64,000 nucleotides of DNA, taken from contig CAIRBK010000024.1 in the NCBI GenBank assembly GCA_903876795.1, positions 62,001 to 126,000 of the forward strand, in the 5' to 3' direction. Below the pieces are notes generated by a model that worked only from the letters and a program-made list of their open reading frames with translations, made no database searches and was not told the origin of the DNA. The position numbers and the translations under genes are program-made. Shown here piece by piece: positions 18,878 through 29,831 of the stretch. This DNA comes from an uncultured Verrucomicrobiota bacterium (GTDB lineage: Bacteria > Verrucomicrobiota > Verrucomicrobiia > Opitutales > Opitutaceae). Numbering within the stretch: the stretch's first letter is position 1; each line of letters opens with the position of its first letter.

Positions 18878-21337
18878 ATGACCGCCCACGCCAAAAAAAT
18901 CGCCCGCGCCTGGTTGGAATCCCCCCTGCGGGGCGTGGTGGAACTCAGTCACGACTGGCGGGCCCGCCAGCTGCCGCCCCTGACGCTGGGCGGCGGAAAA
19001 AAATTCGCCGGCCTGCGCCGCGTGCCGGACCACACGTTTGGCCGCGAGAGCGCCTACTTCGTCAACCGCAACGGCGACATCTGGTTTTTCATCCGGCACG
19101 AATGGCACCCGGAGCTGGCGGCGAGTAGCACGAAGATCTACCTCGCCGGCGACTTCAACGGCTGGCACGAGGCGATTTACAACGACGACTGGCTGCTGCA
19201 TCCGGCATCTTTGGACGGCGAGTCGGTGCTGGTGTGGTCGGGCCGGGTGGAAAAGTTCTCCGCGCACCCGCGCCACCGGTTCAAATTTGTCACGGAGAAG
19301 GGCCGCTGGCTGGACGTCCCGCCATCCGCTCCCAACGCGGTCCGTGACGACATGGGGAATGTCAATTACTCGATCGATCCCGAGCGCACCGGGCAGCATC
19401 TGTTCACGTTTGATTTGGCCGCGCCGCTGGATCTTTCGCAATCGTGGTCCGTGCAATGGTCGGAGGGGGCCGAGACACAGGCCGTGCCGCTCATGCCGGG
19501 CGACTATTTTTATCACATGGGCACCGCACTGCCGCTGGGGGCGGTCGTAAACGGAGCCGAGACGACTTTCCGGTTGTTTGCCCCGAGGGCCAAATCCGTG
19601 GAACTCTGCATCTGCGCGCAGTTGTCCGAGCAAAACGCGCCCTATCGTTATTCTCTGACCAAGCGGGGCGCCATTGGCCGGGCCGACGCCGGGGTATGGG
19701 AGGTGGTGCTCGGGCAGAACCTGCACGGTTGGTTTTACTGGTATCATGTGGACGGCCCGCGGGATTCCCTGGGGTTGTTCGATCCCGCGCACCGGGTGCT
19801 TGATCCCTACGCGCAGGCCGCGGTGGGCAGGCTGGGGCCGGGCATCGTGCTGGACGCCGCGTGGGTGGGGCGGGGTGATCGCGAGTTCAAGACCCCGGCC
19901 TGGCAGGATCTGGTGATCGCCGAGGCCCACGTGCGCGACCTGGTGGCGCGCGCCCCGGTGGCGTTGGCACCGGATGAGCGCCTCGGCTTCGCCGGTTTGC
20001 GGAAGTGGGTCGATCACCCTGATTTTTATCTGCACCGGCTCGGCGTGAACTGCGTGGAGCTCCAGCCCGTGCAGGAAAACGACGCCCGTTCGCGCGAGGA
20101 ATATCACTGGGGCTACATGACGGCCAATTTCTTCGCGCCGCACAGCGGTTACTCGACCGATCCGTCCAAGGCGAGCGGCGTGAAGGAGCTGCAGGACCTG
20201 GTGGCGGCGTTCCACCGTCGCGGGATGGCGGTGATTTTGGATGTGGTTTACAACCACGTCGGCGAGCCGGCGCACCTGATGTTTGTCGATCGCCTGTATT
20301 ACTTCGATCAGGACGGCAAGGGACAGTTGTCCAACTGGAGCGGCTGCGGCAACGACCTGCGCTGCTCCGCCGCGATGAGCACCCGGCTGATCATCGACAG
20401 TTGTCGCCATCTGATCGAGACCTACGGGGTGGACGGGTTCCGCTTCGACCTTGCCGATCTGGTGAGCGCGCCGGTGCTGCGGAAGGTCGAGGCCGCCCTC
20501 AAGCGAGTGAAGCCCGACGTCATTCTCATCGCCGAGCCGTGGAGTTTTCGCGGCCACATCGCCGGCGAGCTCCGCGACACCGGCTGGTCATCCTGGAACG
20601 ACGGTTACCGCAACTTCGTCCGCGATTACGTGCGCGGCAACGGCACGCGCGAGGGCTTCGAGTATTATCTTAAGGGCTCGCCGTGGTATTACGCGAAGTG
20701 GCCCGCGCAGACGGTGAACTACACCGAGTCGCACGACGACAAGACCTGGATCGACAACATCACCGAAAGCGCCAACGGCAACGGCTACACCCCCACGGCC
20801 AACGACCGCCGCCGCACGCACCTCATGGCGGCCACCCTCTTCATGTCGGTGGGCATCCCCATGCTGTCGGCCGGGCAGGACTTCATCCGCTCGAAGCACG
20901 GCATCCACAACACCTACCAGATGGGCGAGGTCAACGCCCTCGAGTACCGCCGCATCTACCGGTTCCCGTCCACCCACGCGTATTTTGCCGACTGGATCGC
21001 CTTCCGCCGCTCCGATCCGGGCCGGCTGGTGCGCCATTTTGCCCGGGCCAGCGAAGGATTTTTCCGGTTCTACTGGGCCCGCAACACCGCCGCAGCCGCC
21101 GTGGTCTACAACGCCGACCTCGGCCAGGGGCCCGGTCAGCTCCTTTTTGCAATCAACAACACCCTCAACGACGTGACGATCCCGTTGGGGGAGGGCGTCG
21201 CCTCGCCGGACTGGCGCCAGATCGCCGACCATGAGCGGTTCTTCCATTCCGCCGGCTCGCGCATCGTGCTCCAACAGGTCGAGGACGAGCTCTATGTGCC
21301 TGCGCTGGGCTGCGGCTTGTGGGTCCGGGGGCTCTGA
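18878..21337 (+). CDS. GH13 alpha-glucan hydrolase of pullulanase/debranching type
   Basis: 819 residues, no signal peptide, so cytoplasmic. The N-terminal part contains an early-set/CBM48-like stretch ([13 protein letters not shown]) and a second one ([15 protein letters not shown]). The catalytic barrel has region [12 protein letters not shown], region [11 protein letters not shown] with nucleophile Asp524, region [11 protein letters not shown] with acid/base Glu553 and region IV ESHDD with Asp620. The [17 protein letters not shown] motif is the YNWGY-type signature of type I pullulanases. It most likely debranches glycogen or related alpha-1,6 glucans, feeding the glycolytic genes that follow. 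An alternative start is ATG 18842. Exact bond specificity cannot be read from the sequence. Confidence 0.85.
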   Translation: MTAHAKKIARAWLESPLRGVVELSHDWRARQLPPLTLGGGKKFAGLRRVPDHTFGRESAYFVNRNGDIWFFIRHEWHPELAASSTKIYLAGDFNGWHEAIYNDDWLLHPASLDGESVLVWSGRVEKFSAHPRHRFKFVTEKGRWLDVPPSAPNAVRDDMGNVNYSIDPERTGQHLFTFDLAAPLDLSQSWSVQWSEGAETQAVPLMPGDYFYHMGTALPLGAVVNGAETTFRLFAPRAKSVELCICAQLSEQNAPYRYSLTKRGAIGRADAGVWEVVLGQNLHGWFYWYHVDGPRDSLGLFDPAHRVLDPYAQAAVGRLGPGIVLDAAWVGRGDREFKTPAWQDLVIAEAHVRDLVARAPVALAPDERLGFAGLRKWVDHPDFYLHRLGVNCVELQPVQENDARSREEYHWGYMTANFFAPHSGYSTDPSKASGVKELQDLVAAFHRRGMAVILDVVYNHVGEPAHLMFVDRLYYFDQDGKGQLSNWSGCGNDLRCSAAMSTRLIIDSCRHLIETYGVDGFRFDLADLVSAPVLRKVEAALKRVKPDVILIAEPWSFRGHIAGELRDTGWSSWNDGYRNFVRDYVRGNGTREGFEYYLKGSPWYYAKWPAQTVNYTESHDDKTWIDNITESANGNGYTPTANDRRRTHLMAATLFMSVGIPMLSAGQDFIRSKHGIHNTYQMGEVNALEYRRIYRFPSTHAYFADWIAFRRSDPGRLVRHFARASEGFFRFYWARNTAAAAVVYNADLGQGPGQLLFAINNTLNDVTIPLGEGVASPDWRQIADHERFFHSAGSRIVLQQVEDELYVPALGCGLWVRGL

Positions 21338-21500
21338 GGCGGCGCCCTTCCCGGGGATTTGCATGGGCCGAGCAAGAAACGCCGGTGTTTTGCCAGCAAT
21401 TGCACAGCCAAAACCCTTGCCATTAAGCGTTACGCCCCCTTCTGTGGCCATCCCGTGTCCGCACGGCACGGTCAACCTGTATCAGCAATCTAACTCATAG

Positions 21501-22562
<1,062 letters not shown>

Positions 22563-22580
22563 GCCGGAACCAAACCACTG

Positions 22581-22646
22581 AACCGCGAAGGGCGCGAAGC
22601 ACGCGAAGTAACCACTTCTTCGCGCCTCTTCGCGACCTCCGCGGTT
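22581..22646. repeat. imperfect palindrome with about 9-base period (CGCGAAG units)
   Basis: Left arm units AACCGCGAAG, GGCGCGAAG, CACGCGAAG repeat about every 9 bases; the right arm CTTCGCGCC, TCTTCGCG, ACCTCCGCGGTT is an approximate reverse complement. The whole folds into one long interrupted hairpin followed by a T-rich run, so it could also terminate or attenuate between gap and pgk. It lies 18 bases before pgk. Confidence 0.75.
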
Positions 22647-22663
22647 TTTCCTTTTTCACGACC

Positions 22664-23908
22664 ATGTCCAAATTCAAATCCATCCGCGACCTCGCCCTTG
22701 CCGGGAAACGCGTGCTCATGCGCGTCGATTTCAACGTCCCGCAGGACAAGGTGACCGGCGCCATCACCAACACCGCGCGCATCACCGCCGCGCTGCCCAC
22801 GATCAACTATGCCCTCGAACAGGGCGCCTCCGTGGTCCTCATGTCACACCTCGGCCGGCCGGACGGCCAGCAGATCGCCAAGTTCTCCCTGAAGCCCGTC
22901 GCCGTCGAGCTGGAGAAACTTCTCGGCAGGCCCGTGACCTTCCTCGATGACTGTGTCGGCCCCGCCGTCGAGGCCGCCTGCTCCACGCTCTCCCCCGGCA
23001 CCGTCGTCCTCCTCGAAAACCTCCGCTTCCACATCGAGGAAGAGGGCAAGGTTAAGCTCGAGGACGGCACCTCCAAGAAGGCCGATCCCGCCGCTGTCAC
23101 CGCCTTCCGCGCCTCGCTCACCACGCTCGGCGACGTTTTCGTCAACGACGCCTTCGGCACCGCCCACCGGGCCCACAGCTCGATGGTCGGCGTCACCCTG
23201 CCGCAGAAGGCCGCCGGCTTCCTCATGGAGGCCGAGCTCAAGGCCTTCGCCAAGGTCTTGGACAATCCCGACCGCCCGCTGCTCGCCATCCTCGGCGGCG
23301 CCAAGATCGCGGACAAGATTCCCCTCATCAACAACCTCCTCGACCGTGCCAACAAAGTCATCATCGGCGGCGGCATGGCCTACACCTTCCACCAGGTCAA
23401 CCGAGGCATGAAGATCGGCGCCTCCCTCTTCGATCCCGAGGGCGCCAAGATCGTCGCCGACCTGGAGGCCAAGGCCAAGGCCAAGGGCGTCGAACTCATC
23501 TTCCCCGTCGATTTCATCGCGGCCGACAAGTTCGCCCCCGACGCCGCCACCCAGCCTGCCACCCTTGAGGGCGGCATTCCCGATGCCTGGATGGGTCTCG
23601 ACGCCGGTCCCAAGTCCATCGAACTCTATCGCCAGGCCATTCTGTCGTCCCGGACCATCATCTGGAACGGCCCCGCCGGCGTGTTCGAATTCGACAAATT
23701 CGCCGGCGCCACCAAGGCCATGGCCGAGGCCATCGCCGAGGTCACCGCCCAGGGCGCCACCACCGTCGTGGGCGGCGGCGACACCGCCACGGCCGCCAAG
23801 AAATTCGGCGTCGCCAAGAAAGTCTCCCACTGCTCCACCGGCGGCGGCGCTTCCCTCGAGTTCCTCGAGGGCAAGGCACTCCCCGGCGTTGTGTTCCTCG
23901 AGGGCTGA
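22664..23908 (+). CDS. pgk: phosphoglycerate kinase
   Basis: 414 residues, usual length. It makes ATP and 3-phosphoglycerate from 1,3-bisphosphoglycerate. N-terminal [44 protein letters not shown], and in the C-terminal nucleotide domain [26 protein letters not shown] and [14 protein letters not shown] are all present. The start ATG at 22664 begins the family-typical SKFKSIRDL; in-frame sequence upstream is intergenic palindrome. It lies between two different palindromic elements. Confidence 0.98.
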   Translation: MSKFKSIRDLALAGKRVLMRVDFNVPQDKVTGAITNTARITAALPTINYALEQGASVVLMSHLGRPDGQQIAKFSLKPVAVELEKLLGRPVTFLDDCVGPAVEAACSTLSPGTVVLLENLRFHIEEEGKVKLEDGTSKKADPAAVTAFRASLTTLGDVFVNDAFGTAHRAHSSMVGVTLPQKAAGFLMEAELKAFAKVLDNPDRPLLAILGGAKIADKIPLINNLLDRANKVIIGGGMAYTFHQVNRGMKIGASLFDPEGAKIVADLEAKAKAKGVELIFPVDFIAADKFAPDAATQPATLEGGIPDAWMGLDAGPKSIELYRQAILSSRTIIWNGPAGVFEFDKFAGATKAMAEAIAEVTAQGATTVVGGGDTATAAKKFGVAKKVSHCSTGGGASLEFLEGKALPGVVFLEG

Positions 23909-23917
23909 CGCTCACGA

Positions 23918-23999
23918 AGTGGCGGGTGGCGGGCTGCGAGTAGCGGGCATCACGCGCGCGAAATCACACGCTACCCGCGACTCACCACTCGCCACCACT
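23918..23999. repeat. imperfect palindrome with 7-base period (GTGGCGG units)
   Basis: The left arm is built of heptamers GTGGCGG, GTGGCGG, GCTGCGA, GTAGCGG; the right arm GCTACCC, GCGACTC, ACCACTC, GCCACCA is its approximate reverse complement, around a loop of about 25 bases. It fills almost the whole pgk-tpiA gap, ending 13 bases before the tpiA start. It is not coding in a conserved way. Confidence 0.72.
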
Positions 24000-24012
24000 A
24001 CTCTTTCATACC

Positions 24013-24783
24013 ATGTCCAATCGCAAAAAACTCATCGCCGGCAACTGGAAGATGAACAAGACCTCCGCCGAGGCCTCCACCCTCGTGCAGGAAATCATCG
24101 CCGAGGCCGGCAAGCAGACCGACGTCGACGTCGTTGTGTGCCCGCCTTTCACCTCCCTCGAAACCGCCGGCAAGATTCTCGACGGCTCGACCGTCAAGCT
24201 CGGCGCGCAGAACCTGCACCCCGAGAAGAACGGCGCCTACACCGGCGAAATCTCCGCCGAGATGCTCCGCTCCCTCTTCGTCAACCACGTCATCGTCGGC
24301 CACAGCGAGCGCCGCACCTACTTCGGCGACACCGATGCGTTCGTTAACCAAAAGGTCCTCGCCGCTCTCAAGAACCAGCTCAAGCCCCTCCTTTGCGTCG
24401 GCGAGACCCTCGCCGAACGCGAAGGCGGCCAGACCCTCAAGGTCGTGCAGACCCAGCTCGAGGCCGGCCTTGAAGGCGTCTCCAAGGAACTCGCCACCAG
24501 CGTCGTGATCGCCTACGAGCCCGTCTGGGCCATCGGCACCGGCAAGGTCGCCACCACCGAGCAGGCCCAGGAGGTTCACGCCTTCATCCGCTCGCTGCTT
24601 GTGAAGCTCTTCGGCGAGGCCGTCGCCCAAAAGGTGCGCATCCTCTACGGCGGCTCCATGAAGCCCGCCAACGCCCCCGAGTTGCTCGCCCAAAAGGACA
24701 TCGACGGCGGCCTCATCGGCGGCGCTTCGCTGGAGGCCCGCAGCTTTGTGGAACTCATCAAGGCCGCGGCCGCCGCCAAGTAA
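24013..24783 (+). CDS. tpiA: triosephosphate isomerase
   Basis: 256 residues. GNWKMNKT carries the catalytic Asn/Lys, GHSERRTYFGD the catalytic His, AYEPVWAIGTGKVATTEQAQ the catalytic Glu and flexible loop 6, and LYGGSMKPANAPELL the phosphate-binding end. It interconverts DHAP and glyceraldehyde-3-phosphate. It is the last gene of the glycolytic run; a strong terminator follows 25 bases after the stop. Confidence 0.98.
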   Translation: MSNRKKLIAGNWKMNKTSAEASTLVQEIIAEAGKQTDVDVVVCPPFTSLETAGKILDGSTVKLGAQNLHPEKNGAYTGEISAEMLRSLFVNHVIVGHSERRTYFGDTDAFVNQKVLAALKNQLKPLLCVGETLAEREGGQTLKVVQTQLEAGLEGVSKELATSVVIAYEPVWAIGTGKVATTEQAQEVHAFIRSLLVKLFGEAVAQKVRILYGGSMKPANAPELLAQKDIDGGLIGGASLEARSFVELIKAAAAAK

Positions 24784-24808
24784 ACGCGGTCCGGTTTCCC
24801 TTCCCCAG

Positions 24809-24837
24809 GGCGGCTCCATTTCGGAGCCGCCTTTTTT
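24809..24837 (+). terminator. Rho-independent terminator after tpiA
   Basis: Perfect 9-base stem GGCGGCTCC / GGAGCCGCC with loop ATTTC, followed directly by six T. It closes the gap-pgk-tpiA unit. Confidence 0.93.
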
Positions 24838-24937
24838 GTTTACGGCATGGCCGGTCTCGCTGCGCACAATTCTCGTTCGATTCAACTGACATCTCGCGCA
24901 TTGACGCCGACTTTCCCCGGACGTTTCCTTGCCCCTC

Positions 24938-25672
24938 ATGAGTGACCAAGCGGTTTTCAAGGCGACCAAGTATAAACGCATCGTGCTCAAATTGAGCGGC
25001 GAGGTCCTGAGCGGGAAATCCAACAACCCCATCGATTCGGGCGTGCTGGAACGCATCTGCACCCAGGTAAAGCAAATCCACGACATGGGCGTGCAGGTGT
25101 GCGTCGTCATCGGCGGCGGCAACATCTTCCGCGGCCTTCAGGGCGAGAAGCGCGGCGTTGATCGTACCACCGGCGATTACATGGGCATGCTCGCCACCGT
25201 CATCAACTCCCTCGCACTGATGGACTGCCTCGAAAAAATGGGTGTCTCCACCCGCGTCCAAAGCGCCATCCCGATGAACCAGGTCGCCGAGCCCTTCATC
25301 CTCCGCCGAGCCATGCGCCACCTCGAAAAAAACCGCGTGGTCATCTTCGCGGCCGGCACCGGCAATCCCTATTTCTCGACCGACACCACCGCCGCGCTCC
25401 GCGCCTCCGAGATGCACGCCGACATCATCATGAAGGCCACGAAGGTGGACGGCATCTACGACAAGGACCCCAAGAAGCATCCCGACGCCGTCAAGTACGA
25501 CGAGATCACCTTCATCGACGCCCTCCGCCAGCGCCTCAACGTGATGGATTCCACGGCCTTTTCCCTCTGCCTGGACAACAACGTCCCCATCCTCGTGTTT
25601 GACCTCAACGATCCGCGCGCGATCGAGAAGGCCGTCACGGGCCAGAAGGTCGGCACCCTGGTTCACGGCTAA
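24938..25672 (+). CDS. pyrH: UMP kinase
   Basis: 244 residues of the amino-acid-kinase fold. [39 protein letters not shown], the [17 protein letters not shown] motif and [12 protein letters not shown] are all PyrH signatures. It phosphorylates UMP in pyrimidine synthesis. The ATG at 24938 is chosen over an in-frame TTG nine bases upstream. Flanked on both sides by terminators, so it is likely a single-gene transcript here, unlike the common pyrH-frr pairing. Confidence 0.97.
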   Translation: MSDQAVFKATKYKRIVLKLSGEVLSGKSNNPIDSGVLERICTQVKQIHDMGVQVCVVIGGGNIFRGLQGEKRGVDRTTGDYMGMLATVINSLALMDCLEKMGVSTRVQSAIPMNQVAEPFILRRAMRHLEKNRVVIFAAGTGNPYFSTDTTAALRASEMHADIIMKATKVDGIYDKDPKKHPDAVKYDEITFIDALRQRLNVMDSTAFSLCLDNNVPILVFDLNDPRAIEKAVTGQKVGTLVHG

Positions 25673-25706
25673 GCCCTCCGCACCGCCTGCGCCCCTGTTC
25701 CTATTT

Positions 25707-25735
25707 GCCGCCGCATCCACAACGGCGGCTTTTTT
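25707..25735 (+). terminator. Rho-independent terminator after pyrH
   Basis: Stem GCCGCCG / CGGCGGC with a 9-base loop, followed by six T. It separates pyrH from the kinase gene downstream. Confidence 0.9.
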
Positions 25736-25766
25736 ATGTTAACTGCCCGCTGTGGTTCCGAATCCC

Positions 25767-27266
25767 ATGAAACCCCGCATCCTCATCGTCGATGACGACA
25801 CCAACAACCTCCTCACCCTCGAGGCGGTGCTGGGCTCGGTCCATTACGACCTGCACCGGGCGACCAACGGCATCGACGCCTGCCGCATGGCCGAGAGCCT
25901 CTCGCCCGATCTGGTCCTGCTCGACGTGATGATGCCCGGCATGGACGGCTTTTCCGTCTGCCGGCACATCCGCGCGACCCCCGCCATCCGCAGTGTGCCC
26001 GTCATCCTCCTCACCGCTCTCAACGACCAGGAGGCCCGGCTGGAGGGACTCCGTTCGGGAGCCGACGACTTTCTCTCCAAACCCTGCTTCTTCGACGAGC
26101 TGCGCGCCCGCGTCGCCACCATCATCCGCCTCAACCGCTTCCGGGTGATCGCCGAGCAGCGCACCCGCTTCGAGCACCTGTTCACGCTCGCACCGGCCGC
26201 CATCCTTCTGCTCGACACCGGGGGCGCCGTGGTCAGCGCCAACGAAAAGGCTCTTCTGCTCTTCAGCCCGGCCCAGCCGGAGGGACTCGTGGGCTGCGTG
26301 TTGGCGGATCTCTGCCCCGATCCCGCCGCCGCCGCTGTGCGCGCACTCGTCGATGGGGCTCTCGGCGGAGGCGCCACGCATGCGCCCGTCAACCTGCGAC
26401 TCCCGGTGAACGGCGCCGACCGCATCTTCGGCGTGCAGGCATCCCTGCTTCGCGAAAGCGCCGCGCGACTTGTTCTGTTCATCCTGAGTGACGTCACCGC
26501 CGAGGTTCGCGCCCGCGAGGAGGCCGAGTCGATGACCCGTCGTCTCGACGCGTTGGTCCAGGCCCGCACCCGCCAGCTCGAGCACGCCAACGAACTCCTC
26601 ATGTCCTACGCGGCGTTCGTCTCCCATGACCTGCGCTCTCCCCTCGGAGCGGTGCAGTGCTACCTTGACATGATGCAGGCCGATCCCGCGCTCCCCCACT
26701 CGGGCGATCTGCGCCAGTGCCTGCAAGGCGCCTCCTCCGCCTCGCGCATGATGGCCGACATGATCCGCGGTCTGCTGCAACTCGCCGCCGATGAGAAAAA
26801 CCACGCCGAGCCTCCCGCCGAACCCGTCGATCCCAGGCCCATCATCGAGCGCCTCGCCTGGAAAATCGCTTCTTTCAATCCGTTGGTCCACCCTCGTTTC
26901 ACTTGCGGCCCACTGCCCTTGATCCGAGTCCGCCCCGCCGTCATCGAACGCGTTTTCTACAACCTGCTGGTCAATGCCGCCAAATACTCCGCCACCCGCG
27001 AGCAGCCCGAGATCGAGGTCGGCGCCGCGCCCACCGCCGACGGCGTGGCGATTTTCGTGCGCGACAATGGTATCGGCTTCTCCGAGGACGACGCTTCGCA
27101 TCTCTTCCGTGAGTTCTCACGTCTTCCCGGCTCGGAGGGGACGGAGGGCCTCGGACTGGGCCTCGCGCTGGTTTCCCGCCTGTTGCACTCGCACCGCGGC
27201 CGCATCTGGGCCGAAGGCCGGCCCGGCCGGGGCGCCACGTTTTTCGTGCAGTTCAACACTCCCTGA
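25767..27266 (+). CDS. response regulator-PAS-histidine kinase hybrid (cytoplasmic)
   Basis: 499 residues, no membrane segment. N-terminal receiver domain (1 to about 125) with acidic pair in ILIVDDDTNN, phospho-acceptor Asp53 in LLDVMMPGMDG and conserved Lys in FLSKPC. A PAS domain follows (about 140-245), then a short coiled stretch and the kinase: H-box FVSHDLRSPLGAV with His287, N-box VFYNLLVNAAKYS, G-boxes VRDNGIGF and GLGLGLALVSRLL. A receiver in front of the kinase suggests it is controlled by another phosphorelay rather than by an external ligand. The ATG at 25767 is preferred to the GTG at 25752. It lies between pyrH and frr, with a terminator upstream. Confidence 0.93.
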   Translation: MKPRILIVDDDTNNLLTLEAVLGSVHYDLHRATNGIDACRMAESLSPDLVLLDVMMPGMDGFSVCRHIRATPAIRSVPVILLTALNDQEARLEGLRSGADDFLSKPCFFDELRARVATIIRLNRFRVIAEQRTRFEHLFTLAPAAILLLDTGGAVVSANEKALLLFSPAQPEGLVGCVLADLCPDPAAAAVRALVDGALGGGATHAPVNLRLPVNGADRIFGVQASLLRESAARLVLFILSDVTAEVRAREEAESMTRRLDALVQARTRQLEHANELLMSYAAFVSHDLRSPLGAVQCYLDMMQADPALPHSGDLRQCLQGASSASRMMADMIRGLLQLAADEKNHAEPPAEPVDPRPIIERLAWKIASFNPLVHPRFTCGPLPLIRVRPAVIERVFYNLLVNAAKYSATREQPEIEVGAAPTADGVAIFVRDNGIGFSEDDASHLFREFSRLPGSEGTEGLGLGLALVSRLLHSHRGRIWAEGRPGRGATFFVQFNTP

Positions 27267-27330
27267 TCGCCGCCGGAGTTGACCCTGCGCGCCGCCGGCG
27301 TTCTCCTGTCCGGCTAAACGCTCGCCCTTC

Positions 27331-27876
27331 ATGTCCCATCCCATTCTCAACGACGCCCTCGCCCGCTTTAAAAAATCGGTCGATCACACCCTGCACGAGT
27401 TCGCCAACATCCACACTGGCAAGGCCAATCCCTCCATGGTCGAGGGCATCCAGGTCGAGGCCTACGGCTCCATGATGCGCATCAAGGACTGCGCCGCCAT
27501 CTCCACCCCCGACGCCCGCCAGATCGTCATACAGCCCTGGGACAAGGGCCTCACCCAGGCCATCTCCAAGGCCATCCTCATCGCCAACCTCGGCTTCAAC
27601 CCGGCCGTCGACGGCCAGCTTGTCCGCGTGCCGCTCGCCGACATGAGCCGCGAGCGTCGCCAGGAATTCGTCAAGGTCGCCAACCGCCTCGCCGAGGAAG
27701 GCCGCGTCCAGGTACGCAACGTCCGCCGCGACGTCCTCGAATCCGTCAAAAAAGCCAAGCTCCCCGAGGACGATGCCAAGCGACTTGAAAAAGACATCCA
27801 GACCGCCACCGACAAGGCGATCGAGGAAATCAACAAGCACCTCGCCGCCAAGGAAAAGGACCTGTTGACGGTCTGA
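27331..27876 (+). CDS. frr: ribosome recycling factor
   Basis: 181 residues, usual for RRF (185 in E. coli). It splits post-termination ribosomes with EF-G. The three-helix-bundle segments are recognisable: RTGKANPSM equivalent HTGKANPSMVEG, VRVPLADMSRERRQEFVK and VRNVRRDVLESVKKAK. It begins 64 bases after the hybrid kinase gene and is followed by a terminator. Confidence 0.97.
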   Translation: MSHPILNDALARFKKSVDHTLHEFANIHTGKANPSMVEGIQVEAYGSMMRIKDCAAISTPDARQIVIQPWDKGLTQAISKAILIANLGFNPAVDGQLVRVPLADMSRERRQEFVKVANRLAEEGRVQVRNVRRDVLESVKKAKLPEDDAKRLEKDIQTATDKAIEEINKHLAAKEKDLLTV

Positions 27877-27887
27877 TCTTTCATATG

Positions 27888-27920
27888 ACCGCCCTCCTGC
27901 GCCGCAGGGGGGCGGTTTTT
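27888..27920 (+). terminator. Rho-independent terminator after frr
   Basis: Outer stem ACCGCCC / GGGCGGT, extended inside by CCTGCG / CGCAGG, then five T. It lies in the 55-base gap between frr and proB, close to the proB start. Confidence 0.9.
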
Positions 27921-27931
27921 CGGAGCATCCC

Positions 27932-29032
27932 GTGAAAACCACCGCCCCCAAGCGCGTTGTCATCAAGCTCGGCACCGGTGTGCTCACCTCCGGTATCGGC
28001 CAGCTCAATACCGGGCGCATCGCCGACCTTGCCGCCGACGTCGCCGGCCTGCGCGCGACCGGCGCCGAGGTCATCGTGGTCTCCTCCGGCGCGGTCGGCC
28101 TCGGCATGGGCCGGCTCGGGCTCAGGAAGAAGCCCGCCGCAGTCTCCAGGAAGCAGGCCTGCGCCGCCATCGGCCAGTCCCTGCTCATGCAGACGTGGCA
28201 GCGGGGCTTCGATCCGCACGGGCTCACCGCCGCCCAGGTCCTGCTCACCCACGAGGATTTGCGCGGCCGCGACCGCCACCTCGGGGTAAAGGCGTGCCTT
28301 GAGGAGCTCATCGCCTACGGCACGATCCCGGTCATCAACGAAAACGACACGGTGAGCGCCGCCGAGATCAAGTTCGGCGACAACGACACGCTCTCGGCCA
28401 TGGTGGCCAGTCTCGTGGGCGCGCAATACCTGCTCATCCTCTCCACCGCGCCCGGCCTCATCGACATGAAGGGCACGGGGCGGATCGTGCCGGTCGTGGA
28501 AAAGATCACGCCCGAGATCGAGGCGATGGCCGGCGGCACCACCGACGTGACCGCCACCGGCGGCATGATCTCCAAGATTTCCGCCGCCAAGATCGCGCTG
28601 CGCGCCGGCTGCGGCGTCTTCATCGCCGGCGGCGCCGAGCCCGACATCATCGCCCGCCTGCTCGGCGGAACCGGCCCGGGCACGTTTTTCGTGCCCAGCG
28701 GCCTGCCGCTCGACGCCAGGAAGCGCTGGCTCGCGTATTTTCAGCGTCCGCACGGCGGCATTCAGGTCAACGCGTGCGCCGTGCCCGTCCTGCGCGACCA
28801 GGGCCGCAGCCTGCTGGCCATCGGCATCACCGGGGTGACCGGGCATTTCTCCGAGGGCGAGATCGTCAACATCCTTGGTCCCGACGGCGAGGTGCTGGCC
28901 CGCGGGATGGCCGCCTTCGACAGCCGCGAGGTCAGGGAAATCGCCGGCCTCTCCAGCGAGGAACTCAAGCCACGCTACCCCGGCCGCAAGCGCCTCGAGG
29001 TCGTCCATCGCGACAACCTCGTGCTCCTTTAG
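27932..29032 (+). CDS. proB: glutamate 5-kinase with PUA domain
   Basis: 366 residues, equal to the usual two-domain ProB. The amino-acid-kinase domain has VVIKLGTGVLTSG, VVSSGAVGLGMGRL, PVINENDTVSAAEIKFGDND and GGMISKISAAK; the C-terminal PUA domain starts near residue 275 and ends with RYPGRKRLEVVHRDNLVLL. It makes glutamyl-5-phosphate, first step of proline synthesis; proA is not in this window. The start is GTG at 27932, about four residues before the first strand; the frr terminator ends 12 bases upstream. It converges on coaX with a 13-base gap. Confidence 0.96.
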   Translation: MKTTAPKRVVIKLGTGVLTSGIGQLNTGRIADLAADVAGLRATGAEVIVVSSGAVGLGMGRLGLRKKPAAVSRKQACAAIGQSLLMQTWQRGFDPHGLTAAQVLLTHEDLRGRDRHLGVKACLEELIAYGTIPVINENDTVSAAEIKFGDNDTLSAMVASLVGAQYLLILSTAPGLIDMKGTGRIVPVVEKITPEIEAMAGGTTDVTATGGMISKISAAKIALRAGCGVFIAGGAEPDIIARLLGGTGPGTFFVPSGLPLDARKRWLAYFQRPHGGIQVNACAVPVLRDQGRSLLAIGITGVTGHFSEGEIVNILGPDGEVLARGMAAFDSREVREIAGLSSEELKPRYPGRKRLEVVHRDNLVLL

Positions 29033-29045
29033 GCTGCTTTCCGGA

Positions 29046-29825
29046 TCACCGGTTCGCGGGCATGTTCAACCGCCACGCGGCGGCTAGGCCGCGCAGGACG
29101 AGGTCGGGGATCAGGCGCACGGGCTGGCGCAGACGACCTTCCACGACTTGGACGGCACCGCCGGCCAGGATGATTTCCGCCGGGGGCAGCTTGCGGGCGG
29201 CGAACTCGGCGAGCACCGCGTCCAGCAGCGCCTGAATCAGACCGGCGAAGCCGATGACAGCCCCTATGCGGATGGCATCGACGGTGGATTTGCCGACGAC
29301 ACTGGTGATCGGTGTTGTCAGGTCTGTGACCAGCGGGAGCTGGGCGGTGCGCTCGTGGAGATAACGCGTTACCAGCGCCGGGCCGGGGGCGAGAATGCCC
29401 CCCTCATAACCGCCCTCGGGTGTTACCAAGACAAAAGTCACGGCTGTGCCCAGACCGATCACAATGACCGGCCGGCCGGGATAGAGTGTCGACGCGCCGA
29501 TCGCGTGGGCCAGGCGATCTTGACCGATTTCGGCCGGGGTCGGATAGGTGATCGGCAGGCCCAGGTCGGCCTTGTAGGTGAGTTGCCAGGCCGAAAGGCC
29601 GAGGTCGGCGGCGACGGCGTGTAGCCGGGGAGTGGCGGCGGGCACAACCGAGCAAAAGGCGAGGGCCTCGGGGGCGTGCGGCAGGGTGGCGACGTAGGCG
29701 CGCAGGCCCCGGTCGGAGTCGTCCAGCAACGCGGTGGGGATTTTGTGCGGGAGGACAAACCCGCCTTCGTGCTCGAGGGCGACGTGGACGTGGGTGTTGC
29801 CGATATCGACGCAGAGCAGGGGCAT
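29046..29825 (-). CDS. coaX: type III pantothenate kinase
   Basis: 259 residues. ASKHA-fold motifs: LLCVDIGNTHVHVAL at the N-terminus, GQDRLAHAIGA in the middle, GLGTAVTFVLVT (phosphate 2) and LAGGAVQVVEGRL near the end. It phosphorylates pantothenate, first step of CoA synthesis, without the feedback inhibition of type I enzymes. It starts six bases after birA ends, so birA and coaX are in one minus-strand operon with nadC first. Confidence 0.95.
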   Translation of the reverse strand: MPLLCVDIGNTHVHVALEHEGGFVLPHKIPTALLDDSDRGLRAYVATLPHAPEALAFCSVVPAATPRLHAVAADLGLSAWQLTYKADLGLPITYPTPAEIGQDRLAHAIGASTLYPGRPVIVIGLGTAVTFVLVTPEGGYEGGILAPGPALVTRYLHERTAQLPLVTDLTTPITSVVGKSTVDAIRIGAVIGFAGLIQALLDAVLAEFAARKLPPAEIILAGGAVQVVEGRLRQPVRLIPDLVLRGLAAAWRLNMPANR

Positions 29826-29831
29826 GTCAGT

